Source of the DNA: Butyricicoccus pullicaecorum DSM 23266
Lineage (GTDB): Bacteria > Bacillota > Clostridia > Oscillospirales > Butyricicoccaceae
NCBI RefSeq assembly: GCF_900167005.1
Contig: NZ_FUXW01000002.1
Coordinates: forward strand, 434,001-498,000
DNA: 64,000 bases
Reading direction: 5' to 3'
Made by a program: the position numbers and the translations under genes
Shown here: positions 27,052-35,282 of the stretch, piece after piece
How positions within the stretch are numbered: the first letter of the stretch is position 1
Layout of the letters: the number at the start of each line of letters is the position of its first letter
Notes under the pieces: generated by a model
Database searches by the model: none
Told to the model about the DNA's origin: nothing
The model's input: the letters and a program-made list of their open reading frames with translations, nothing else

Positions 27052-27081
27052 TTGATGCTTGAAAAAGCGATATTATATAAT
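27052..27081 (+). promoter_or_regulatory. Promoter of the two-component system
   Basis: TTGATG (27052-27057), 18 bp, TATAAT (27076-27081), starting right at the junction with the truncated phage gene. Confidence 0.6.
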
Positions 27082-27116
27082 AAAACTATCAAATACCTTT
27101 ACATTGAGGTGAAATT

Positions 27117-27830
27117 ATGCGGCATAAGGAAGTGGGCAAAGCTCAAATTTTGATGGTAGATGATGAAGCAGAAATCCGTGAAGTCATAAAAATTTTACTT
27201 GAAAGTGAAGGATATGAAGTATTGGAAGCAGAAACAGGAGAATTGGCACTAGCAAAGTTCAGCTTGTCTACTGATTTAATTATCTTGGATATCAATATGC
27301 CTGGGGTATCTGGTTATCAGGTGTGCCAAAAGATCCGCAGTATATCAAATGTCCCTATTTTATTTCTGACAGCAAAAACACAAGAGTCAGATCTTCTCAT
27401 GGGATATACAGTCGGAGGAGATGACTATTTATCAAAACCATTTTCCTATTCTGAATTACTCGCTCGCGTAAAAGGATTGCTGCGCCGCTATACTGTATAT
27501 CAAGGGAAAAATATTCAAACCCGAAGATCTGAGTATTTAGAATGGCAGAACATCCGATTGAACTATGATAGGAATAATGTTTATAAGGATCAACAAGAAT
27601 TGAATCTTACCAATACTGAATATAGAATCCTACGATTATTGCTATCATGCCCTCGACAAACATTTTCTGCTCAGAATATTTATGAATCGGTATGGAGTGA
27701 ACCATATTTTCCTGGAGCAAATAATACAATTATGGTTTTTATACGAAAACTAAGAGAAAAGATAGAGGAAAATCCAAAAAATCCGAAAATCTTAGTAACA
27801 GTCTGGGGAAAGGGGTATCGTATTGAGTAA
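27117..27830 (+). CDS. OmpR/PhoB-type response regulator
   Basis: A 237-residue regulator. The receiver domain has acidic pair DDE near residue 16, phosphoryl Asp in LIILDINMPG (about 58), Thr in LFLTAKT and Lys in YLSKPFS. The winged helix output domain (about 140-237) ends with VTVWGKGYRIE. It overlaps the histidine kinase gene by eight bases. The sequence is VanR-like in general form, but no target genes are evident beyond those nearby. Confidence 0.93.
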   Translation: MRHKEVGKAQILMVDDEAEIREVIKILLESEGYEVLEAETGELALAKFSLSTDLIILDINMPGVSGYQVCQKIRSISNVPILFLTAKTQESDLLMGYTVGGDDYLSKPFSYSELLARVKGLLRRYTVYQGKNIQTRRSEYLEWQNIRLNYDRNNVYKDQQELNLTNTEYRILRLLLSCPRQTFSAQNIYESVWSEPYFPGANNTIMVFIRKLREKIEENPKNPKILVTVWGKGYRIE

Positions 27831-29079
27831 AAAAATAAAGCTAAATAATAAGCTTAGTTTCCATTTTTTCTTAATATCACTGCTCTCGCTCCTTACTGCT
27901 TTCGTAGGCTATTATCTTGTATCAGATATACTAGCAAATTGGGTTTTCGAAAGTGATAAATTTTGCTCTTATTGGGAGTCAAAAAGCAATGATGCCATTC
28001 AGCACTTACAAGATTACATTACTCTAAATCATTTATCTGTCGAGGATGTTATTATAAACTCTGAGTGGCATGAACAAATTTCAGACATTCTTTTGTTTAT
28101 TCAGCCCTTGCAGAACAACGACTTAATTAAACAAGATCCTGATTTATGTGATGAGGATATCATTCAATGTGCTGATGGAACTGTTCATGCGGTTTTTTAT
28201 TCCCCCGGTTATGTCTATTATGCTTGGTGGAATATAGTGGGGATTCTATTTGGGTTTATTTGTTTTTTCAGTATCTTAATTCCATATGTGTTTTTTACAT
28301 TCAGGAGAATACAAGATTTATATAAGCAAGTCGCAATTTCTATTAGCAATGATGATTATGAAATTCAAATTAGCGGAAATGATGAAATTGCAGAGTTAGG
28401 AAATGAGATCAATGCGCTGAGACAAACTTTAATAAACGCCACAATCCAAGAAGCATCCATTCGAAAAATGAATTATCAATTAGTTGCATCATTATCGCAC
28501 GATATTCGAACTCCTCTCACAAAACTGATTGGGTATTTAGAGGTGCTGCGATACGCAAAAACAGATTCTATTGCATACTTAGAAAAAACTTACGAGAAGG
28601 CAATGCAGTTGAAGTCTCTAATAGATCAATTATTTTATCAATTTTCTACTTCCCCTTTAACAAATATTGATCCTTTTAGCCAGGTAAATGGATATGAATT
28701 ATTTAGCCAATTACTTTATGAATGGTGTTGTGATTTGCAAGCTGAGGGGTATCATATTGTTCAAGATGCTGTACCATATGGTGACTATTCTATTCAAATT
28801 CGTCCAGATGATATCTATCGCATTTTTGACAATATCTTTTCAAATATAAAAAAGTATGCAGATATGAAGCATCCCATCAAAATACAAATCTACAAAAACA
28901 ATCATCATGTTAAATTACGATTCACGAACTACAAAAATTTTATCTGCGCAGAAAACAGCCATAAGATTGGTCTTATGAACATACAGTCATTGATGAAGGA
29001 AAATCATGGATATACCGTAATAAATGATGATAATGAAAAATTCGCCATAGAAATCATATTCAGTTTGCAAATTCCGTAA
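27823..29079 (+). CDS. Sensor histidine kinase
   Basis: A 418-residue membrane kinase, TTG start with AAAGGGG upstream. Two transmembrane helices (about 14-36 and 142-162) flank an extracellular loop of about 105 residues. A HAMP-like linker follows, then the phosphoacceptor helix SLSHDIRTPLTKLIG with His about 227, then an ATPase domain with N-box IFDNIFSNIKKYAD and a late KIGLMNI turn. The extracellular sensor is not a family I recognise. It partners with the overlapping response regulator. Confidence 0.9.
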   Translation: MSKKIKLNNKLSFHFFLISLLSLLTAFVGYYLVSDILANWVFESDKFCSYWESKSNDAIQHLQDYITLNHLSVEDVIINSEWHEQISDILLFIQPLQNNDLIKQDPDLCDEDIIQCADGTVHAVFYSPGYVYYAWWNIVGILFGFICFFSILIPYVFFTFRRIQDLYKQVAISISNDDYEIQISGNDEIAELGNEINALRQTLINATIQEASIRKMNYQLVASLSHDIRTPLTKLIGYLEVLRYAKTDSIAYLEKTYEKAMQLKSLIDQLFYQFSTSPLTNIDPFSQVNGYELFSQLLYEWCCDLQAEGYHIVQDAVPYGDYSIQIRPDDIYRIFDNIFSNIKKYADMKHPIKIQIYKNNHHVKLRFTNYKNFICAENSHKIGLMNIQSLMKENHGYTVINDDNEKFAIEIIFSLQIP

Positions 29080-29221
29080 TGAGCGTAGTCAGCCAGCAAC
29101 AATTACATCGAGTTGTTCAATGTCCCTACACAAGAAGGCTGTGTATATTTTCCAGATATTTCTTCATATCCAATAAAAATTGCTCTTTCTCCGTTCCTTT
29201 GTAAAGAAATCTATGCAATAG
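29080..29221 (+). other. Non-coding gap with possible phage gene remnant
   Basis: Between the kinase stop and the terminator no full gene is present. One plus-strand frame reads SNNYIELFNVPTQEGC without a start, which has the look of a degraded coding tail, but it is too short to assign. Confidence 0.25.
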
Positions 29222-29250
29222 AAAAAGCCCGATTTAATTATCGGGCTTTT
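29222..29250. terminator. Bidirectional terminator between kinase and DUF5050 gene
   Basis: AAAAGCCCGAT pairs with ATCGGGCTTTT, with A- and T-runs at both sides, so it can stop transcription from both directions. Confidence 0.85.
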
Positions 29251-29263
29251 ATTATTGGTATAT

Positions 29264-30421
29264 TTACGTATAATCTTCGATCGGGGCCAATTCAGTTATT
29301 TTGTTAGCTCCATCTAGTTCTGCATAATACGCATCTATCGTATGTTTCCAGTCGTCGGTATATGTAATATATCGAAGGACTGGATATTGTTCTGTTGAGT
29401 CGAATACTTGGATTTCAGCTGTATTTTTCTCTTGAGAAATCAGCTGCTTCCCTGTTCCATCTTTGTTGATTCTATATAGCCGTGCAGAATCATCTAAGTT
29501 AGCAAAATAAATATGATTGTCTGTAACTACAATCCTATCCATTACCGGCGTATCTGACACTAATGTATTTTCGCTGCCATCTGGCTTTATTCTCCAAATT
29601 TTAGACGTAGTATCAGGTTCTTTGAGTCCAGCATAATAGATATACTCTCCATCATAGATCGGGCAAAAAGATGTCATATCATTGATTCTTAGATCATCAT
29701 TCGTTTCCATATTAAAAATGTGAAGCGCTGATCCATCTCTATCATCTTGATATAATATCTCGTCTCCAAAAACAAAAAAGAAAAATACCGGTTTGCTTAT
29801 GATTTTTTCAATATTGGAACCATCCAGGTCACATCTATAAAGATTATACATATCCTCACTTGTGACGTCTGGGCTCACAACTCCATCGTAGTAAATATTC
29901 ACATAGTATATTTTGTCATTGACAATTTGAAATGGCCCATAAGACGAAGAGACTTTTTCTTTATTGTCTCCGCTCATGTTCATTTTGTAAATGCCTATGT
30001 TTCCTTTATCGCTGCCGATAGAGTAGTACAAAATTCCATCTGAAATAGTGATGTATCTAGCATATCCGTAATCTAAAACTGTGAACTCGCTTAGATCTTT
30101 TCTCATCTTTACAAAATAGGGTTTTCCATCTGAATTATAACTTTTGCAATACAGCCAATCGCCTTGTATGTATGCACCAGCCCCATTCTGCTTTTTATTT
30201 TGTTCATTTAGGTTTATATAGCTCGACTTATTCGCATCTTCCGGAGGTGTGAGCGGAGCTCTTATATCCATGTTTTCAGATTCAGAACTGTCCTGAGTCT
30301 CTTCAGGTGCGTTGCTAGACTCTGATGTTTCAACCTGAACATTTGTTTCTGGTTGCGAAGAACATCCAAATGTACAACAAAGTAATGCCAATAATAATAT
30401 AAAAAATATCTTTTTCATCAT
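29264..30421 (-). CDS. DUF5050-like beta-propeller lipoprotein
   Basis: A 385-residue exported lipoprotein. It has a signal peptide with lipobox TFGC (Cys about 20), a Ser/Glu/Thr-rich linker to about residue 65, then repeated blades of the form YYSIGSDKGNIGIYKMN and IYYVNIYYDG. This is the DUF5050 pattern, a beta-propeller with alternating readout strands. Two adjacent Met codons serve as possible starts after AAGGAC. Its neighbours are a two-component system and a small hypothetical gene. The function is unknown; a surface-sensing role is only a guess. Confidence 0.8.
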   Translation of the reverse strand: MMKKIFFILLLALLCCTFGCSSQPETNVQVETSESSNAPEETQDSSESENMDIRAPLTPPEDANKSSYINLNEQNKKQNGAGAYIQGDWLYCKSYNSDGKPYFVKMRKDLSEFTVLDYGYARYITISDGILYYSIGSDKGNIGIYKMNMSGDNKEKVSSSYGPFQIVNDKIYYVNIYYDGVVSPDVTSEDMYNLYRCDLDGSNIEKIISKPVFFFFVFGDEILYQDDRDGSALHIFNMETNDDLRINDMTSFCPIYDGEYIYYAGLKEPDTTSKIWRIKPDGSENTLVSDTPVMDRIVVTDNHIYFANLDDSARLYRINKDGTGKQLISQEKNTAEIQVFDSTEQYPVLRYITYTDDWKHTIDAYYAELDGANKITELAPIEDYT

Positions 30422-30442
30422 CGTCCTTAGTCGAATAGTTGT

Positions 30443-30673
30443 TTATTCCTCTATCTTTATTCCAAGGCTTTCTGCAATTTCTTCTATAGACATTCCGCTT
30501 GACTTAATAGCCTCCACGATCATCTTTTGGCTGAGTTTTTTCTTTCGGGGCTTTGGATTAAGAATATTATGCTTTTTCTCTTCCAGTGATTTAATGCACT
30601 TCGTATGATGGGCGATCTTCGAATCAATTTCTGCAATTATTTCTTCTTTTGTTCTGTGCTTGCGTTCGCTCAT
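30443..30673 (-). CDS. Small hypothetical protein with HTH-like end
   Basis: A 76-residue basic protein. The first half is a likely coiled coil (EEIIAEIDSKIAHHTKCIKS), the linker is Lys/Pro-rich, and the last 25 residues look like a small helix-turn-helix (MIVEAIKSSGMSIEEIAESL). The ATG at 30673 has AAAGGGGG upstream. It is 21 bases before the DUF5050 gene on the same strand and may regulate it. No family is recognised. Confidence 0.55.
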   Translation of the reverse strand: MSERKHRTKEEIIAEIDSKIAHHTKCIKSLEEKKHNILNPKPRKKKLSQKMIVEAIKSSGMSIEEIAESLGIKIEE

Positions 30674-30773
30674 AATAGAGCCCCCTTTCATTTTATGTGA
30701 TTAAATTGTACAACTTGGATCATAAAAAAGCAATCATATTATCAGACATTTTGTAATCTATGGATGTGATCTT

Positions 30774-30983
30774 ATGAAAAATATTTTTGAAAAAGCAAGT
30801 TTAGAAAATGTACTTGCTGTTTTATTTTGCGGAATAACATGTGTAATTGCAGCAGCGACTGGACAAGAAAAAATTGTTTTTTCTATTGGTGGAGGTTTAA
30901 TTGGATTCGTTAGTGGCTATATGAGAGGAACATCTGGAGATGAAAATTCGCAATCCAAAAGAAATAGAACTTCTAAAAAATAA
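30774..30983 (+). CDS. Small membrane protein of a phage-like lysis cassette
   Basis: A 69-residue protein with two hydrophobic segments (about 12-28 and 34-49) and a Lys/Arg-rich tail (SQSKRNRTSKK). It starts with GGATGTGATC upstream. It is the first of four plus-strand genes ending in an amidase, an LLH-type holin and another membrane protein. A holin or holin-accessory role fits the position and topology but is not shown. Confidence 0.55.
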   Translation: MKNIFEKASLENVLAVLFCGITCVIAAATGQEKIVFSIGGGLIGFVSGYMRGTSGDENSQSKRNRTSKK

Positions 30984-31018
30984 TACGTAATTTAGACTTG
31001 CACTTATAGGAGGTGCTT

Positions 31019-31699
31019 ATGAACACATTATTAACCAATCCTTCAAACAGAGGCGGGCAAAGATCTACAGATCAAATTAAATATATCGTCATTCATTATA
31101 CTGCCAATCGTGGAGATACTGCAAAAAATAATGCGGTATATTTTAATCGTGAAGTTGTTAAAGCTTCTGCTCATTATTTTGTAGATGAAAATGAGGTTTG
31201 GCAGTCTGTTCCAGATCATTATATTGCATGGCATTGCGGAGGAGGCTTGCAAGGAACAGGAGGTGCTTCGTTCCATAAAAAGTGCACTAATACAAATAGC
31301 GTCGGTATTGAGATGTGCTTACTTGATAGGAAAGGAAATATTCGAAATAAAACTATTGAGAAAGCAATCGAACTTACAAAAGAGCTAATGAAAAAATACA
31401 ACGTTCCTGTTGATCGGGTTATCCGCCATTGGGACGTTACATCGAAATCTTGTCCCGCGCCAATGATTGGCACAAACAATTCTTTATGGAAGTCTTTCAA
31501 GGAAAAGTTAGTAAATCTCGAGGAGGAAAAAGATATGGTTAGATACAATACGTTTGAAGAAATCCCAGGGTATGCAAAGTCGGTAGTGAAAAAACTGATG
31601 GATCATAAAACTCTACGCGGTGACGGTAAAAATTTAGACTTGAGTGAGGATATGCTTAGAATGCTGGTCTTTAATGACCGTGAAGGATTGTACGATTGA
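31019..31699 (+). CDS. N-acetylmuramoyl-L-alanine amidase (second endolysin)
   Basis: A 226-residue amidase_2/PGRP-type enzyme. Zinc ligands fit YIVIHYTANR (about 29) and VIRHWDVTSKSCPAPM (about 135), with HYFVDENEVWQSVPD and SVGIEMCLL between. The C-terminal 60 residues are a short helical domain rather than SH3 repeats. The start at 31019 has a perfect AGGAGG. It is AT-rich and unrelated in sequence to the endolysin at 23.2 kb. Confidence 0.88.
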   Translation: MNTLLTNPSNRGGQRSTDQIKYIVIHYTANRGDTAKNNAVYFNREVVKASAHYFVDENEVWQSVPDHYIAWHCGGGLQGTGGASFHKKCTNTNSVGIEMCLLDRKGNIRNKTIEKAIELTKELMKKYNVPVDRVIRHWDVTSKSCPAPMIGTNNSLWKSFKEKLVNLEEEKDMVRYNTFEEIPGYAKSVVKKLMDHKTLRGDGKNLDLSEDMLRMLVFNDREGLYD

Positions 31700-31718
31700 T
31701 TAACTCAGGAGGATACTT

Positions 31719-32087
31719 ATGAATGCTCTCGTTTCGGTTATAATTGATAATTTTTGGTTTATATTTTCTGTTTTGCTTATAGTCTCTATCTTTGGATACC
31801 GAATTTATAATTTTTTCAAAGCTCCGACTGAACAGCAGCTCGCTCAAATCAAGGCTTGGCTGTTATCAGCGGTAATCTTGGCAGAAAAGGAATTTGGGGC
31901 GGGAACCGGAAAGTTGAAGCTGTCGATCGTGTATAATGAGTTTATAAGTAAATTCCCTTGGATCGCCAAAATTATGACGTTCGAATCTTTTAGTAGATAC
32001 GTTGACGATGCGTTAGGTGAGATGAAAGAATTGTTGAATGATGACAACTATGCCAAACTGAATATTCAAAACGGAAGTGATAAGTAG
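31719..32087 (+). CDS. Phage holin, LLH family
   Basis: A 122-residue protein. It has one N-terminal membrane helix (about 10-33, FWFIFSVLLIVSIFGYRIYN) followed by the helical region AWLLSAVILAEKEFGAGTGKLK, typical of LLH-type holins. It lies 19 bases after the amidase stop with GGAGG upstream and touches the next gene by one base. Its partner is the amidase. Confidence 0.8.
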   Translation: MNALVSVIIDNFWFIFSVLLIVSIFGYRIYNFFKAPTEQQLAQIKAWLLSAVILAEKEFGAGTGKLKLSIVYNEFISKFPWIAKIMTFESFSRYVDDALGEMKELLNDDNYAKLNIQNGSDK

Positions 32088-32554
32088 TGGAACATATTTT
32101 AACTATAGATTTTTTCAAGAATATCTCTGCAATTATTGGCTTAATTCTTTCTTCTGTTTCTTTGCTTGCATTGGTTTCAAAAAATGTAAGAAACTTATTG
32201 TCTGGGATCGTAAGAAAATACGGAAGTGTTGACTCGACTGAAGAGAATATAAAAGAAATCAAGCATCTGTTAGAAAGTCATATTGAAGATGAAAAGATAC
32301 ATAAAGCTCAATTAAGCGAAACAATATCTACAATGATGGATTTTGCAGAAACCCAATGTCGATCAAATATAAAGAGTATATTTTATAAATATAAAGATAA
32401 ACGTTGTCTCCCTATATATGAAAAGAAAACTTTAATCAATCTCAAAACATTGTATGTACATCGAATGAATAAAAATAGCTATGGAAAACTACTCCTTGAT
32501 GAAATGGAACAATGGGATGTTGATTATAGTTCCCTTATAGATGGCGATGAGTAA
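32087..32554 (+). CDS. Membrane-anchored hypothetical protein of the lysis cassette
   Basis: A 155-residue protein with a GTG start that overlaps the holin stop by one base. It has one membrane helix (about 12-30) and then a mostly helical cytoplasmic or surface region, with a possible coiled coil around residues 45-80. Its place after the holin suggests a lysis accessory role. No family is recognised. Confidence 0.6.
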   Translation: MEHILTIDFFKNISAIIGLILSSVSLLALVSKNVRNLLSGIVRKYGSVDSTEENIKEIKHLLESHIEDEKIHKAQLSETISTMMDFAETQCRSNIKSIFYKYKDKRCLPIYEKKTLINLKTLYVHRMNKNSYGKLLLDEMEQWDVDYSSLIDGDE

Positions 32555-32560
32555 AAATGA

Positions 32561-32590
32561 AAGGCGCACCTGTTAAAAGGTGCGCCTTTT
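32561..32590. terminator. Bidirectional terminator after the lysis cassette and after tniQ
   Basis: AAAGGCGCACCT pairs perfectly with AGGTGCGCCTTT, followed by a T-run on the plus strand. It lies between two convergent gene groups. Confidence 0.88.
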
Positions 32591-32625
32591 TTTATCTGAA
32601 CCAACCCAACTCATCAAAGAGCACA

Positions 32626-33996
32626 CTAGCCATTGATAAGTCCTTCCAGTTCTTGTATTGTTTTATGATCTGTGTGCTTTATTAAATAAGGAATGCATTT
32701 TTGAAAGTTTTCCTTTCTTAAATTGATTAGCTCTCTTAAATCCTTCCAAACTATAATTTTCTGACCTCTCTCAGTTTTTAAAAAATTATATGCCCATACA
32801 CATTCCCTCGCCCAGTAATCTTCAAAGGATTCATAATACTCTAAAATTATTTTTTTGCACAATGGAAGACAATCAATTCTTTTATTCGGCCATTTCATAG
32901 TTTTCTCTACTATGTTTTGGGTAACTCTTCTCGGCCTCCCTCCTCCTCCCTCGTAAATATCTTTGGCTATTTTTTTTACTAATGGAGCCATCTCCTTATC
33001 TATCGTTATCCAATTCTCTTTTGTTTTTCCTGTTCGGGTTGAATAATTTCTTGCTTTTGGGAGTGGCTTACTCCATTTACTTTTAGCTATAGAGTCATCC
33101 CATGTTTCAGGGGTGCATAGATCTTGAGGTGAGATGTCCAAAAAGTATGCGAGTTGGCAAACCCATAAAAAATTTGTATTATACCCTGTCAATATTTTTT
33201 GTAAGTGATACAACTCTTGAATACCTTGTGGAACATTATCTCCGAAGAATTTCAGGATATCTTCATATAAAAGAGCAACATGCTTTTTGCGCCCACCGCT
33301 CGATAGATACCGTGTTCCATCTAATTTAGAACTAATGAACATCCCAACGGATTCTGATTGCAAGAATCTAAATTCGAGGTAAAAGCACTGCATGAGGTAT
33401 TCATCAAATCTCTGCTGCGCTTCGCTTGCACTTATATCATCGTCGCAGAATGTAGTTGTTGGAATGACATCTTCTGGAACGTGGAGTCTTGGAGATCTGC
33501 ATTTGGAGATCTCTACTTTTGTATTTCTCAATTTACATTTATGTTTTGTACATGTCATTATTCCTCGTATTAGATGGCTTCGATGAAAATAGGTTTCGCC
33601 ATACTTCTCCCGGTCTTCCTGAGCACATAAGGGGCAATACCGAACAACTCGAGTAGAGCTGCTTGTGGGAATAGATAACAGATTGTATGGGTCTCCCCCG
33701 CCACCTATTAAAGATTCTGTTGCTATCTTTTGACGATCTAAGTCTAAGAACCTTGCATACTGAGGAAACATAGTGTGCTCAAATATCAGCTTATCCATTG
33801 TGCAAATAGATTCTATAATTCTTTTTGCCTCTTGATTTATAGGGCCAATAAATTCAATATCTGCTGCACAATTTCTTTTTATGAAAATATCTTCTAACGC
33901 ATTCACATAACAAGGATATCCAGAGTGAGCAAAATATCTTGCAAACCAGCTATACACCAATTCATCTTCATAAATCTCTGGAAAATATGAAATCAT
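32626..33996 (-). CDS. tniQ: TniQ/TnsD-family target-selection protein of a Tn7-like transposon
   Basis: A 456-residue TniQ-domain protein, the target selector that recruits TnsC. The start FPEIYEDELVYSWFARYFAHSG is the usual TniQ opening. A zinc-finger cluster YCPLCAQEDREKYG with HRSHLIRG and CTKHKCKL spans about 120-160. The later half (about 300-456) contains basic helices suited to DNA binding, which fits TnsD (about 500 residues) more than the short TniQ of CRISPR-linked elements. It overlaps the tnsC end by four bases and is the last gene of the operon. Confidence 0.88.
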   Translation of the reverse strand: MISYFPEIYEDELVYSWFARYFAHSGYPCYVNALEDIFIKRNCAADIEFIGPINQEAKRIIESICTMDKLIFEHTMFPQYARFLDLDRQKIATESLIGGGGDPYNLLSIPTSSSTRVVRYCPLCAQEDREKYGETYFHRSHLIRGIMTCTKHKCKLRNTKVEISKCRSPRLHVPEDVIPTTTFCDDDISASEAQQRFDEYLMQCFYLEFRFLQSESVGMFISSKLDGTRYLSSGGRKKHVALLYEDILKFFGDNVPQGIQELYHLQKILTGYNTNFLWVCQLAYFLDISPQDLCTPETWDDSIAKSKWSKPLPKARNYSTRTGKTKENWITIDKEMAPLVKKIAKDIYEGGGGRPRRVTQNIVEKTMKWPNKRIDCLPLCKKIILEYYESFEDYWARECVWAYNFLKTERGQKIIVWKDLRELINLRKENFQKCIPYLIKHTDHKTIQELEGLING

Positions 33997-35279
33997 ATCT
34001 CTACCTCAACCACGGCGAAATGTTGCTTCATTAAAACTACGATATCTACTTTGCTGATTTTAGATTCTGCCACAAGAGCATCTATTGACACATAATCCAA
34101 TTCGCTATATTCTTCTCCATTCCCAAATTCACTCGGATTTTCCCCAAAAGCAGTTTTGGGATTTTTATTTTTGGGAAGTTGCATTTTGGGGATCGCGATG
34201 CTGCTAGTTTTCTTTTTGGGCGTTGTATTTGCAGTGATGTAATTATGAAGCATCTGAAATCTTTGATTATAGGCTTTCGTGAGGGTCTCTATCCCCAAGT
34301 ATTCATCACCTTCTAGTATGGCAATTTCTTGTGCATCATGGAATAAACTAACCAAGGTGCTCGGGTTTCCTCTCGTATGCTCATATAGCCATGATATTAT
34401 GCCATCAGTAATCTCTGACTCAATAGAGACATATTGATATGAGAACAATATGCTGCATAGCGCAGAAAACTCATTTCCGTATTCCATCGCTCCATATTGC
34501 AGACCAACGCTTCTTCGTGCCATTTGAAATGCGCTTTGATTTTGGGTAAAAAATGGAAGACACTCATTTGTTCCAACTAGAAGTATATTGCAGCTTGTGT
34601 TAATTAACTGCAGTATCATTCTGTATAATTGCTGGCCGGATTTATGCTGAACAATAAACTGTATTTCATCTATAATAAGCGTGCCAACAAACTGCTGGCA
34701 AAGTTGAGCCACCATTCCCAATATCTGCTGTGCATTCATCGTAGATTTTTGGCTCTTCTCATAATAATTTGTTCCTAAAGTTTCATCGATTGCTATTAAG
34801 ATTTGACAGAGCAGTCCTTTATAATTACAGTCGAACGGAGTGCTCACAATCAAAGCTGGAATTAGCTTGCGATATGGCTTATCACACTCTATGATGCCTC
34901 CTAGTAAATTCATAGCTTTTCTTATGCATGTAGACTTCCCTATCCCGCTGCAGCCTATTACCGTTGCAGAAGTGGCTCCAGTTGCCACACCATGGAATTC
35001 TCCTGTTGTTGCCCATCTATGATTTTCATTTAATCGTTTGACTTCAGACATAGATCCTTTTTGACTAAAACTCATTGAAGTCATCATGTATAGCTTATGA
35101 TAAATTTCTATTGCCATTTTACCGGGGATAAATACTTTGTAAATGTCCGAGAGCTTCATAAGCCTCACGCTTGCTTCTGCATCTCTTATGGTAGTGTTAT
35201 AATCTGGCAAAACTGTTAATTCACTTCTAAGGGCTTCCCCAAATAACATATCTGGAAGCATAGCAGCATAATCGGCCAT
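33993..35279 (-). CDS. tnsC: TnsC/TniB-family AAA+ transposition regulator
   Basis: A 428-residue AAA+ ATPase that links target selection to the transposase. Walker A is GCSGIGKST (about 115), Walker B is LIIDEIQF (about 200), and LLVGTNECLPFF is sensor-like. The last 90 residues are low in complexity and rich in Lys/Pro (PKMQLPKNKNPK). Their DNA contains palindromic sites like those upstream of tnsA. It lies 3 bases after tnsB. Confidence 0.9.
   Translation of the reverse strand: MADYAAMLPDMLFGEALRSELTVLPDYNTTIRDAEASVRLMKLSDIYKVFIPGKMAIEIYHKLYMMTSMSFSQKGSMSEVKRLNENHRWATTGEFHGVATGATSATVIGCSGIGKSTCIRKAMNLLGGIIECDKPYRKLIPALIVSTPFDCNYKGLLCQILIAIDETLGTNYYEKSQKSTMNAQQILGMVAQLCQQFVGTLIIDEIQFIVQHKSGQQLYRMILQLINTSCNILLVGTNECLPFFTQNQSAFQMARRSVGLQYGAMEYGNEFSALCSILFSYQYVSIESEITDGIISWLYEHTRGNPSTLVSLFHDAQEIAILEGDEYLGIETLTKAYNQRFQMLHNYITANTTPKKKTSSIAIPKMQLPKNKNPKTAFGENPSEFGNGEEYSELDYVSIDALVAESKISKVDIVVLMKQHFAVVEVEI
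34143..34191. repeat. CCCAAAA/TTTTGGG palindromic sites inside tnsC
   Basis: CCCAAAAgcagTTTTGGG at 34143-34160 is a perfect palindrome, closely matching the units upstream of tnsA. Two more half sites (TTTTTGGGAA and GCATTTTGGGGA) follow within 31 bases. They fall in the low-complexity C-terminal coding part of tnsC. Confidence 0.7.
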
Positions 35280-35282
35280 AGA

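Noticed and set aside
29113-29307. Plus-strand ORF after the kinase gene
   Set aside because: It lacks a ribosome site and runs through a bidirectional terminator into the convergent DUF5050 gene. At best it is a remnant.
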